From Lichenibacterium minor (GTDB lineage: Bacteria > Pseudomonadota > Alphaproteobacteria > Rhizobiales > Beijerinckiaceae), in assembly GCF_004137685.1 (NCBI RefSeq), contig NZ_QYBB01000029.1:1-56199 (forward strand): DNA of 56,199 nt, read 5' to 3'. Position 1 is the stretch's first letter. Every line of letters starts with the position of its first letter. This document shows, in pieces, positions 16,641 through 23,443 of the stretch. The notes under the pieces were generated by a model. It did no database searches. It was not told the DNA's origin and saw only the letters and a list, made by a program, of their open reading frames with translations. A program made the translations under genes and the position numbers.

Positions 16641-17897
16641 TCAGCTCGAAACCTGTTCCCGAGGCGCGACTGCATATCGCGGCTTCGTTTTCCTGATCCG
16701 TCCGACAAGGTCGGCCACTACGATGGCGCCACTATGCAGTCCGATGGTGATTGTGTTGTCACCAATATCGATCCGCGATATCAGCGAGCGGACAGCCTTT
16801 ATCTTCGCGGTCTTGTCCTTGTCGCGGTCCTGTAAGGGCACAAACGCAGCGATTGCGTTGAGGACTACATCGTCGAATGTGTCGGCTCTGAAACGCTGCG
16901 TCCAGTCTCTCTCGGGACCAGAGCGCTTTCGGCCTGATGGTAAGTAGTATCTGAAGAGTTGTCCATACCTATTATGGTGTGCGTTCTGACTGTATAGCTG
17001 CCCGGACGCGCCGAAGATCAGTCCTTTAAATGGGTGAGGTAGGGGTGAACGTAGTCCCGTCCTTTTTTCTTGCTGAATGCTCTCAACGGTTTTGCGAGCG
17101 TTGAGCCATAAGCTTTCTGTAATGATTGCTTCATGCACTCCCGGCATAGGTTGTCCATTATGGACGAGGTCGCCACGATAGAGCCGATTCCGAAGTATCT
17201 TCGCGATGCTCGTTCCTGTGAAATTAGTCCCGACCTTATTCTTGATTCCCTTGTGGTGCAATTCCTCGGCGAGCAGACGCGATGATCGGGTCTGGATGTA
17301 GCGACGATATACGAACCGAACAGTCTCCGCCTCGATCGGATCGACAATCAGTCTGCCCTTTTCCAACCGATACCCGAAGGGGCGCTGACCGTTTTGCCAG
17401 AGCCCCTGTGCCCTGGAGGCGGCTGCTTTGTCTCGCAGCCGCTCGCTCGCCAGCTCCCGCTCGAACTGCGCAAAGGACAGCAGCACGTTGAGAGTGAGGC
17501 GTCCCATGCTGTGCGACGTGTTGAAGGCCTGCGTCACAGACACGAAGCTGACGCCCTTGGCTTCGAAATCGCCCATGAGGCGCGAGAAGTCGATGAGCGA
17601 ACGTGACAGTCTGTCGATCTTGTAGACGACGACGACGTCCACCTTGCCGGCAGCGATGTCGTCGCGCAAGCGCTTCACCGCCGGACGGTCGAGCGACCCG
17701 CCGGAGAAGCCGCCATCGTCATAACGCTCGTCGATCGCAACCCACCCCTCCCCGGCTTGGCTGGCGACGTAGCTCTCACATAAATGCCGCTGGGCATCGA
17801 GCGTGCTCAGGGCTCGCTCGACCGTTTCCGCTGCCGACTTTCGCGTGTAGATAGCGCAACGCTTGATGATGACCTCCCGTGATCTCTCGATCCACAA
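16641..17897 (-). CDS. Serine recombinase (resolvase plus recombinase domain)
   Basis: 418 residues. The resolvase domain (about 12-155) has CAIYTRKSAAE with the likely nucleophile Ser in TRKS, YDDGGFSGGSLDRPA, and VYKIDRLSRSLIDFSRLM. The recombinase DNA-binding domain (about 175-280) has PFGYRLEKGRLIVDPIEAETVRFVYRRYI and the helix-rich ISEGT-like GTNFTGTSIAKILRNRLYRGD. It is shorter than many large serine integrases. The frame opens at a TTG; a GGGAGGT lies inside the first codons with no standard start after it, so the true start is unclear. The DNA is richer in A+T than its neighbours, which suggests separate acquisition. Confidence 0.92.
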   Translation of the reverse strand: MWIERSREVIIKRCAIYTRKSAAETVERALSTLDAQRHLCESYVASQAGEGWVAIDERYDDGGFSGGSLDRPAVKRLRDDIAAGKVDVVVVYKIDRLSRSLIDFSRLMGDFEAKGVSFVSVTQAFNTSHSMGRLTLNVLLSFAQFERELASERLRDKAAASRAQGLWQNGQRPFGYRLEKGRLIVDPIEAETVRFVYRRYIQTRSSRLLAEELHHKGIKNKVGTNFTGTSIAKILRNRLYRGDLVHNGQPMPGVHEAIITESLWLNARKTVESIQQEKRTGLRSPLPHPFKGLIFGASGQLYSQNAHHNRYGQLFRYYLPSGRKRSGPERDWTQRFRADTFDDVVLNAIAAFVPLQDRDKDKTAKIKAVRSLISRIDIGDNTITIGLHSGAIVVADLVGRIRKTKPRYAVAPREQVSS

Positions 17898-18043
17898 GCA
17901 GGTCGAGGTATTTTACGAGGCTGTGGGTTGCAAAGACGTCGGCCCATCGTGGTGGGCTGCTGCGTAGCAGCACCAGCACGATGTTGCATCCCACGCGGGC
18001 TGGGTGGACACTCTGAAAATTGACTCTCCCAGGAGTTCGGGCG

Positions 18044-18313
18044 ATGGGCACCATGGATTGGAAAAGCGGGGGCGGGCAGCCGGACCGGCCAAGCCAGACC
18101 GAGCTTACCTCGCTGCGGCGATTGCTTCACATCGCCGTCAAGGGAATAAAGGACCCGGATAATCTATCAAGGGTTGAGATTTTGGAGATGTCCAAGCTGG
18201 CCGTCTGTCATCTGACTTGGAACGAGGGCACGCGATTGAAGCTGGGACAGCTGGGGCCGAACGAGATGGTGGCTGAGATGGTCCGATTGAGTCAGGAACT
18301 CTCTCTAGAGTAG
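18044..18313 (+). CDS. Hypothetical protein, 89 aa
   Basis: Starts at the ATG at 18044 with AGGAG upstream; another ATG lies three codons later. The body is helical (LTSLRRLLHIAVKGIKDPDNLSRVEILEMSKLAVCHLTW, then EMVAEMVRLSQELSLE). No signal peptide or recognised domain. It is divergent from the serine recombinase across about 150 bases, which include a GCTGCT/AGCAGC hairpin. Confidence 0.5.
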   Translation: MGTMDWKSGGGQPDRPSQTELTSLRRLLHIAVKGIKDPDNLSRVEILEMSKLAVCHLTWNEGTRLKLGQLGPNEMVAEMVRLSQELSLE

Positions 18314-18425
18314 ATCGCATCCTGGGTCGCCATGCCCATCCATGTTCATCGGGAGCAGATGACCAGATCAACCGAGTGTGGTTCGATCTCCCGCCAGCGA
18401 TGATGCGCAGAACAGGAACCCTGGG

Positions 18426-18671
18426 ATGAGGAGTACGGTTTTCGCCCTAGGAGTCGCATTCGCGTTAACTGGCACATGCCGGGCAGCGCCGGCCTGTCAC
18501 GACGCCCACGGGACGTATGTGAACAGCTCCGGGCACGTCGTCCCGGACCCGAAATGTGTTACCGGTCACCAAGCCGGGGAGACAGCAATCTGCCGGGACG
18601 GCTCGCACAGCTTCTCGGAACATCGACAGGGAACGTGCTCCCGTCACGGCGGCGTTGCGCAGTGGGAGTGA
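18426..18671 (+). CDS. Small secreted DUF3761-like protein
   Basis: 81 residues with a signal peptide (MRSTVFALGVAFALTGTCRAAPA). The mature part has four Cys and the pattern AICRDGSHSFSEHRQGTCSRHGGVAQW, the hallmark of DUF3761. These are small periplasmic proteins of unknown role. GGGATG is the start region; no strong ribosome-binding site is seen. It is one of several exported small proteins in the island. Confidence 0.75.
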   Translation: MRSTVFALGVAFALTGTCRAAPACHDAHGTYVNSSGHVVPDPKCVTGHQAGETAICRDGSHSFSEHRQGTCSRHGGVAQWE

Positions 18672-18708
18672 CAGCCTGGACGATGGCGTGGTGTCGGATC
18701 TTTGATCT

Positions 18709-18975
18709 TCAGGCGAAAGGGTTCGGCTTCCGTGTGGCGACCGCCGGCTTTGCCACCGTGGCCCGGGCCGGCAACCTCCTCTCGGCTTCAAGCACCGCGA
18801 TGACGCCGTCCAGCGTCGACCGGAGCGCCTTCGCGTGATCGAGCCCCTGGCGGTCGCGTGCGAGATCCAGCGATCCCGACAGGCTGATGCGGTCAGTCCC
18901 GTTCTCGACCGTCATGCCGCCGATCGTCAGTGCCGCTGCGTCATCTGTGAACGGCTTGAAGGGCTCAGCAGCCAT
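18709..18975 (-). CDS. Hypothetical protein, 88 aa
   Basis: ATG at 18975 with GAGGAG upstream. The N-terminal half has short strands (ALTIGGMTVENGTDRISLSGSLDLARD); then a helix (GLDHAKALRSTLDGVIAVLEAERRLP) and a basic tail follow. Resembles small cytosolic proteins of Methylobacterium-type islands, but no family is named. It lies 11 bases downstream of the nuclease gene's frame order on the same strand, so they may share a transcript with the nuclease second. Confidence 0.55.
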   Translation of the reverse strand: MAAEPFKPFTDDAAALTIGGMTVENGTDRISLSGSLDLARDRQGLDHAKALRSTLDGVIAVLEAERRLPARATVAKPAVATRKPNPFA

Positions 18976-18986
18976 GGGGTTGCTCC

Positions 18987-19769
18987 TCAGTACCGGCCGT
19001 GGGTCGGCGGTGGCAGGTCCGGCGCCGCAGCCTTCACCGCTGCCGGTAGGTGAGGGAACGGGTCTACACCGGTCAGTTTAGTCAGGTCGACGATTGAAAT
19101 TCTGCGGTAATCCCACCCCGGCTTGTTGTCGACGAGGTAGGCGCCGGCGATGGCTGGCACCGGATCGTAAACGGCTTTCCAGATCCCGGTCGGCACGTAG
19201 ACGCGCCCCTGCAGCACGGTGATGTCCGCGCCTTGATAGAGCGGCCCCGTCACGACGTAGACCTCGCCGTCCGTCACGGCCGTGTTGCGGGTGGCTTCCT
19301 CGATCGCCGACCAGAGCCCGGCGTTGTCGTTGTGGTCCTGCGGAATCATGTTCGCGAGGGAGAAGCTGTCCCGCTGGCTCGCCCCGTCGCCCATGTCTCC
19401 GTTCGGAGCCATGTGGCCGCGGTCGTAGCCCGAGCGTCGAAAATCTCTGAGTTCGCTGCGGACGTCGACCGGAAGCCGCGGCTCGGGGTGAAACGTGTCC
19501 ACGCGCGCCATGCTGCGTGCCGCGGCGATCCTCGCCGCTGTGAGGTGCTCAGCCGAGTAGACCGGCGTGCGCGTCACGCCCGAGAACAGCGTGGCGAAGC
19601 CGCTGAGGCACAGCGGGTAGGTGCTGGCCGCGACCTTCGGGTTGAGGACGCGCGGTGGCTCGCCGGCCTGAAAATTCTGGGGGCAACTCGTGGCGGCCTC
19701 TGGCGAAGGGGCAACTGGTTTCGGGTGTGCGCAGTGGAGGTGGAAAGCGCAGAGCAGGGCATCGAACAT
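18987..19769 (-). CDS. DNA/RNA non-specific endonuclease (NUC1 family)
   Basis: 260 residues from the ATG at 19769. The active site DRGHMAPNGDM is intact with general-base His (H119), and the metal-site Asn lies in SLANMIPQDHNDNAGLW. Family strands GEVYVVTGPLYQGAD and RVYVPTGIWKAVYDP are present. These enzymes cut DNA and RNA with a bound metal ion and are usually exported, but no typical signal peptide is seen here; the N-terminus FDALLCAFHLHCAH is only weakly hydrophobic. The start could be misplaced or the leader may be lost. Could serve in nutrient recovery or in competition. Confidence 0.87.
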   Translation of the reverse strand: MFDALLCAFHLHCAHPKPVAPSPEAATSCPQNFQAGEPPRVLNPKVAASTYPLCLSGFATLFSGVTRTPVYSAEHLTAARIAAARSMARVDTFHPEPRLPVDVRSELRDFRRSGYDRGHMAPNGDMGDGASQRDSFSLANMIPQDHNDNAGLWSAIEEATRNTAVTDGEVYVVTGPLYQGADITVLQGRVYVPTGIWKAVYDPVPAIAGAYLVDNKPGWDYRRISIVDLTKLTGVDPFPHLPAAVKAAAPDLPPPTHGRY

Positions 19770-19846
19770 GGGCCATGATCGCGCTGTTGTCGCATGACAG
19801 CAAGACACCTCAATGCTACCCAAGATGTACCTTTATGGAGGGTCCC

Positions 19847-20071
19847 ATGCGTCTTGGCGCCATTGCACTCCCGACCATGCTGGCCCTTGTCAGCTTGACG
19901 TTAGCCGCGACGACCTTGATCGCCGAGGCTCATCCCGGCGCGCTGGATGCCAATGGATGCCATCGCGTCCGCCGCACCGGGCAACAGGTCTGCCATGCGG
20001 GGCACGCCAGATCAGGTGAGCACCGACGCTACATAGGCTTTGACGGCGTGGTGAGGCACTTCAGCCACTGA
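19847..20071 (+). CDS. Small secreted Cys/His-rich protein
   Basis: 74 residues, ATG preceded by GGAGGG. Signal peptide MRLGAIALPTMLALVSLTLAATTLIAEA. The mature part holds HPGALDANGCHRVRRTGQQVCHAGHA, the HPGGLD-x-x-GCH-x-x-R-x-G-x-x-x-CH pattern of small periplasmic proteins that often follow nuclease or calcium-binding modules. It is divergent from the NUC1 gene with 77 bases between the starts. Function unknown. Confidence 0.65.
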   Translation: MRLGAIALPTMLALVSLTLAATTLIAEAHPGALDANGCHRVRRTGQQVCHAGHARSGEHRRYIGFDGVVRHFSH

Positions 20072-20191
20072 CAGGCCCGATGTCTGAGCGTGGTCGTGGT
20101 CGAGACCCATGCGTTTTTCCCTGTGAACGGACACACATAAACCTTAATGTGTTCATTATTTGTTCCAGTCATTCCAGCCTGGGACGTGACT

Positions 20192-20443
20192 ATGAAGACG
20201 CAATTTCTCGTGCTGCCCTACAAGCTCGGGGCACGAAATAAGGTCGAAGCGCAGCAGGCGCAGGCGTGCCGGACGGACGCCGAGGCGCTGCGGACCGGCG
20301 AGCGCATGGCGAAGCGCTTCCTCGGGGTCGTGGTGATGTCGCAGGACTACGACGAACAGGCCGATTTCGCCGCCGACCCCATCGTCCTCGCCACCCACGG
20401 CACCGTTCCGGATCAGTGGGACGAGTTCAAGGTGGCCGCCTGA
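20192..20443 (+). CDS. Small hypothetical protein, first of a tandem paralogous pair
   Basis: 83 residues (MKTQFLVLPYKLGARNK). Shared with the next gene: an N-terminal FLVxxYK strand, a middle ADEAL-type helix (TDAEALRTGERMAKR), GVVVMSQ strand, and the ending VLATHGTVPDQWDEF. A compact alpha/beta fold is expected. The stop TGA overlaps the ATG of the next gene (ATGA), so the two are translationally coupled. No family recognised. Confidence 0.65.
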   Translation: MKTQFLVLPYKLGARNKVEAQQAQACRTDAEALRTGERMAKRFLGVVVMSQDYDEQADFAADPIVLATHGTVPDQWDEFKVAA

Positions 20444-20694
20444 TGAGCGCCTGCTACTTCGTCCAGGCCTACAAAGCTAAGGGGTCTCGCCTGATCGGGC
20501 AGGCGAGCGAAAGCTACGGCTACGCCGATGAGGCCCTTGCCGCGGCAAAGCGGCTAGCGCGCTGGCGTGCTGGCATCGTGGTGCTTCAGCGGGAGCTTGA
20601 CGACGAGGGCATCCCGCGCGGGCTCCCCCGAGTGCTGGCCATCCACGGGCAGGTCCCCCAGGGATGGGATGAAGCGGAAAGGGCAGTGGCGTGA
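20443..20694 (+). CDS. Small hypothetical protein, second of the tandem pair
   Basis: 83 residues, same length as its upstream paralogue. It keeps YFVQAYKAKG, YADEALAAAKRLARW, GIVVLQRELDD and VLAIHGQVPQGWDEAE. The similarity is spread over the full length but is moderate, so the duplication is old. Start ATGA overlaps the upstream stop; its own stop overlaps a GTG start (GTGA). Function unknown. Confidence 0.65.
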   Translation: MSACYFVQAYKAKGSRLIGQASESYGYADEALAAAKRLARWRAGIVVLQRELDDEGIPRGLPRVLAIHGQVPQGWDEAERAVA

Positions 20695-20888
20695 GGGCGT
20701 CGGAGGTGTCGCGTGCCGAGGGCTGGCCGTGGCGCTTCGACCCAGCCGCGAAGCCCGTTCACACGCCGGCCATGCTCGCGGAGAGACTCAGCCGGGCCCT
20801 GCGCGATCGGCGAGCGAAGGACGACATGACGCCGATCAGGGTGCCGGATCGTCGGCTCCGTAAGACGCCTGGTTGTCAGCGCGTCTGA
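20691..20888 (+). CDS. Hypothetical protein, 65 aa, coupled to the tandem pair
   Basis: GTG start inside the upstream stop (GTGA). Basic protein: EGWPWRFDPAAKPVHTPAMLAERLSRALRDRRAKDDMTPIRVPDRRL. The 4-base overlap and the composition support coding, but its last 53 bases overlap the convergent 20836 gene. No family recognised. Confidence 0.45.
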   Translation: MRASEVSRAEGWPWRFDPAAKPVHTPAMLAERLSRALRDRRAKDDMTPIRVPDRRLRKTPGCQRV

Positions 20889-21099
20889 TGCTGGTGCCGG
20901 CCGGCACAGCCGCCAGCATCTCCTCTACGACCTTCGCCAGCCGGGCCTTCTCGGCGGCGAGGCGGGTCAGGGCCTCGTGGCACACTTCGAGGACGGGCGT
21001 GCTGGCGTGGTCGGCCCAGATCGCCATGGCGTGGCACGTCGGGTCTGAGCGGCCGAGGTCGCGAAGCAGCTTGACGACGTCGGACGCCTCAATCGTCAT
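20836..21099 (-). CDS. Hypothetical helical protein, 87 aa
   Basis: MTIEASDVVKLLRDLGRSDPTCHAMAIWADHASTPVLEVCHEALTRLAAEKARLAKVVEEMLAAVP: mostly helix, with two Cys and a C-terminal coiled-coil-like run. No signal peptide. Convergent overlap with the 20691 gene means one of the two may be wrong. Function unknown. Confidence 0.5.
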   Translation of the reverse strand: MTIEASDVVKLLRDLGRSDPTCHAMAIWADHASTPVLEVCHEALTRLAAEKARLAKVVEEMLAAVPAGTSIRRADNQASYGADDPAP

Positions 21100-21126
21100 G
21101 GTGGGGTCTCGCGCTATAGGCGTCCG

Positions 21127-21360
21127 TCAGAGCCTATCCCTGGCACCTAACAGCCAGTCCTGAATGCGGACGCCGCGGTCAGGCGCGGGCTCGCCGTCGT
21201 CCTCCCAAGCTCGCGCAGAGAAAGCCTGAGCCACATCCGGCCAGTCCTCCGCTGCGACTCCGTCCATGATTCGACGGGCCTCACCGAGCGGCTCTTCCGA
21301 TCGCATGATCTGCACCAGCGCGTCCGCGCGCCGTCCGACTTCCAAAGCGCTGGTGGCCAT
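21127..21360 (-). CDS. Hypothetical protein, 77 aa
   Basis: MATSALEVGRRADALVQIMRSEEPLGEARRIMDGVAAEDWPDVAQAFSARAWEDDGEPAPDRGVRIQDWLLGARDRL is acidic and helical. AGGGGAGCG precedes the ATG. It is the last gene before the right attachment site and points into the island. Family not recognised. Confidence 0.5.
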   Translation of the reverse strand: MATSALEVGRRADALVQIMRSEEPLGEARRIMDGVAAEDWPDVAQAFSARAWEDDGEPAPDRGVRIQDWLLGARDRL

Positions 21361-21674
21361 GAATCGCTCCCCTTGTGGTCGCCAACGGTGAGGCAGACCG
21401 ACAGGTTGCGGTCAACGCGGACGAGCGAAGCCAGACGCGGGGAGAGGGCCGACTCAGTCGGTGGACTGAGCATCATCGGCGCGAGATGAGCGCCGTGATG
21501 CTGAGAACCAAAGGGCAGCACCGCCGATGATCAGGCCTGCAGCCGCGAAGCCGACTCCGCGATGCCTTGCGCCAAATGACGCAGCATGGGCCGACGGATT
21601 TGGATCATCTGCTTACATGGCGCTTACACGCGAAGGCCTACCCAGGCCGATTTCGGTGCTAAGTGCATGAGAAG
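21361..21674. other. Non-coding right end of the island
   Basis: About 315 bases between the last gene and the tRNA repeat. It holds the second 19-bp GCTTACA pair (21611-21629). A short minus-strand frame with a hydrophobic stretch (GFAAAGLIIGGAALWF) lacks any start codon and is not called. Confidence 0.5.
21611..21629 (+). repeat. Integrase arm-type site candidate, right end
   Basis: Identical over 19 bases to 7319-7337 (two GCTTACA copies with TGGC between). It lies 46 bases inside the right core repeat. Together with the left copy it frames the element. Confidence 0.6.
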
Positions 21675-21724
21675 AATGGTACCACCACCCCGGTTCGAAC
21701 GGGGGACCTCTAGATCCACAATCT
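21675..21724 (-). repeat. Right attachment site core within tRNA-His
   Basis: 50 bases identical to 7140-7189, covering the tRNA from the anticodon stem 3' side through the T arm, acceptor strand and CCA, plus two bases beyond. This copy keeps the tRNA gene whole. Confidence 0.93.
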
Positions 21725-21753
21725 AGCGCTCTAACCAGCTGAGCTATGGCGGC
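21677..21753 (-). tRNA. tRNA-His (anticodon GTG), intact, with encoded CCA
   Basis: The minus strand folds as a full cloverleaf. Acceptor GCCGCCA pairs with TGGTGGT (two G-U pairs). The D arm follows with GCTC...GAGC, then anticodon stem CTAGA/TCTAG around loop TTGTGGA (anticodon GTG, His), and T stem CCCCG/CGGGG around TTCGAAC. The discriminator is A73 and CCA is encoded. No G-1 is encoded: the base before the acceptor is T. This is the known alphaproteobacterial form of tRNA-His and agrees with the HisRS at 48238. Confidence 0.97.
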
Positions 21754-21870
21754 ACATGTCACGCGACGGGCAGACGGATAGAAGCAAACGGCGCGGAAAT
21801 CAAGCCTCCCGACGTCGCGAAGCGCGCGACGTCGTGGCCTGCGCCGATGGCTGTCCGCCCGGGCCCGGCG

Positions 21871-22602
21871 TCAGCCTTCGGTCGGGCCCTTGAAGGGCCG
21901 AAGGGCGTCGAGCGCGATGCGCCCGGCCAATGCGGCGAGTTCCTGGCCCTGGCTCGCCAGGACCTCGACCTGTCGGCGCATGTGCTCGGCGTTGAGCGAC
22001 AGGGCGTCCGGGACCGACCTGGCCTGGACCAGCGCGGCGAGATGCGCCGTCGTCGAGGCCGCGTTGGCCCGCACCATCTCGAACACCTTGGCGTTGTAGC
22101 GGCTCAGGGCGTCGGTCGGGACGGGCGCCGCGTCCGGCGCGGCCTCGGCCGCCCGCTGGACGGGGGCCGCCGCGTCCCGGGCGAACCGGACAGCCGCATC
22201 GGACAGGTCGCCCGCCACGGTGACGGCGACTTCGGCAGCCTCGCGCGCCGCGTCCGCGGCGACATCGCTCCCGGCCCCGACCGCCCGGGTCGCGACATCC
22301 GCCGCGACCTCGGGGGAGGACGGGACGACTTCGGGCGCCGGGGCCGGCGTTGCGTGGTCGAGCGCGATCGTGTGATGCGCGACCCCGTCGGCCAGCGCGG
22401 CGGCCTCATGGGCGGCGTGGTCCAGCATCGCGGCGGTGACCGGGGGGATGACGGCCGTGCCGTCCCGCGGGTCCCGGTGCTCCTCGGCCTGCGCCGTGTC
22501 GGATGGCATGGTAGATCTCCCTTCGGACGAAGAGCCGGGATCCGCGCTCCGCGCCTTCCCGAGCTTTCTCAGCTTTTTCAGCAATGTCTTCTTCTTGGAC
22601 AT
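21871..22602 (-). CDS. Phasin family protein with long Ala-rich N-terminus
   Basis: 243 residues. A Lys-rich start (MSKKKTLLKKLRKLGK) and an Ala/Pro-rich region precede the phasin core (about 160-235): YNAKVFEMVRANAASTTAHLAALVQARSVPDALSLNAEHMRRQVEVLASQGQELAALAGRIA. This pattern of KVFE, ARS-PDALSLN-EHMR-Q-E is typical of phasin_2 proteins that coat PHA granules. The true start could be the ATG of MPSDTAQAEE 31 codons later. It lies downstream of a second phasin on the same strand. Confidence 0.85.
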   Translation of the reverse strand: MSKKKTLLKKLRKLGKARSADPGSSSEGRSTMPSDTAQAEEHRDPRDGTAVIPPVTAAMLDHAAHEAAALADGVAHHTIALDHATPAPAPEVVPSSPEVAADVATRAVGAGSDVAADAAREAAEVAVTVAGDLSDAAVRFARDAAAPVQRAAEAAPDAAPVPTDALSRYNAKVFEMVRANAASTTAHLAALVQARSVPDALSLNAEHMRRQVEVLASQGQELAALAGRIALDALRPFKGPTEG

Positions 22603-22705
22603 GCGGGCCGCCTCGCTCTTCGATCGGGACGGGCTGGCCCGGCGGCCGAGCGCTGGCGCGCCCGAAGGATCGGAGACGGTGTCCGCCCCCGGGCGCGGCG
22701 GCGGA

Positions 22706-23128
22706 TCAGCCCTGGGTCTTGTTCATGACCTCGTCGGCGGCGCTCTTCATCGACTGGCCGGCCGTCTGGGCCATGCCCTGGGCGGTGGTCTGCATGATGG
22801 AGCCGAGCTCCTTCGCCTGCTCCTGGATGGTCGTCATCTGGGACTTGGCGTAGTCCGACTGGAGGGCGAGCACCTCTTGCAGGTCCTTGGCGCGGACGAG
22901 CTTGCGGGCGAGGTCGAACGCGCTGCGCACGTTGGTTTCGGCGAAGCCCATGGCCTTGGTGCCCATGCTCTTGGCGTTGGACTGCACGGTGGCGGCGGTC
23001 GTGTCGGCCTGGCCGGCGGCCTTCTGGGCGGCGGTCATGAAGCCGTCGAAGGCGCGGCTGGCCTGGTCGACGCTCTTCTCGGCCATGTCGCGCATGTCGG
23101 ACGGGATCTCGTAGGACGGCGTGGGCAT
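22706..23128 (-). CDS. Phasin (PHA granule-associated protein)
   Basis: 140 residues of nearly continuous amphipathic helix: IPSDMRDMAEKSVDQASRAFDGFMTAAQKAAG, then the phasin_2 centre AFDLARKLVRAKDLQEVLALQSDYAKSQMTTIQEQAKELGSIM. Phasins cover the PHA granule surface and control granule size. TGGAGA stands before the ATG. A long palindrome about 110 bases upstream (23236-23268) looks like a binding site for the PHA regulator PhaR, so expression probably follows the storage state. Confidence 0.93.
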   Translation of the reverse strand: MPTPSYEIPSDMRDMAEKSVDQASRAFDGFMTAAQKAAGQADTTAATVQSNAKSMGTKAMGFAETNVRSAFDLARKLVRAKDLQEVLALQSDYAKSQMTTIQEQAKELGSIMQTTAQGMAQTAGQSMKSAADEVMNKTQG

Positions 23129-23235
23129 CGTGTGTCTCCAGACGGATGTGGGGGCGGAACCCGCGCGGCGGGGCGCCGTCGCGGAACAGGCTTGGGATCC
23201 AGGCGCCGACCGCGGGGATCTCGTACGTCAAGGCG

Positions 23236-23268
23236 TGTTGCGATGCAACATTGTTGTGCAGCGCAACA
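23236..23268. promoter_or_regulatory. Nested palindrome upstream of the phasin gene (PhaR-type operator candidate)
   Basis: Outer arms TGTTGCG (23236-23242) and CGCAACA (23262-23268) are perfect inverted copies. The centre holds CAACATTGTTG (23246-23256), itself a palindrome. The repeated TGC/GCA content resembles sites described for PhaR upstream of phasin genes in alphaproteobacteria. Between it and 23443 lies only leader DNA of the divergent kinase. Confidence 0.55.
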
Positions 23269-23443
23269 TGGTCGTTTTTCCATCGGCCACGGTGCGAATT
23301 TCGGCGCGCGTCGCGCCTTCGGACGGTCGTGGCCTTGGTTAAATTCATGTTAAAACGACAAACCCCTCGCGAAGGTGGCAGGCGCGGCTGTTGAATTCGT
23401 CGCCAGCCCACCGAGGCGGCCGAGTGACGCGTGGACGGTGGTG

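Noticed and set aside
17018..17347. 109-codon frame inside the serine recombinase gene
   Set aside because: Same-strand shadow frame; the recombinase frame carries all domain motifs.
18987..20888. Toxin-antitoxin or restriction system among the small island genes
   Set aside because: No toxin, methylase or restriction motif is visible in any of these proteins.
21464..21590. Minus-strand frame with a membrane-like stretch (GFAAAGLIIGGAALWF)
   Set aside because: No ATG, GTG or TTG between the preceding stop and the hydrophobic part.
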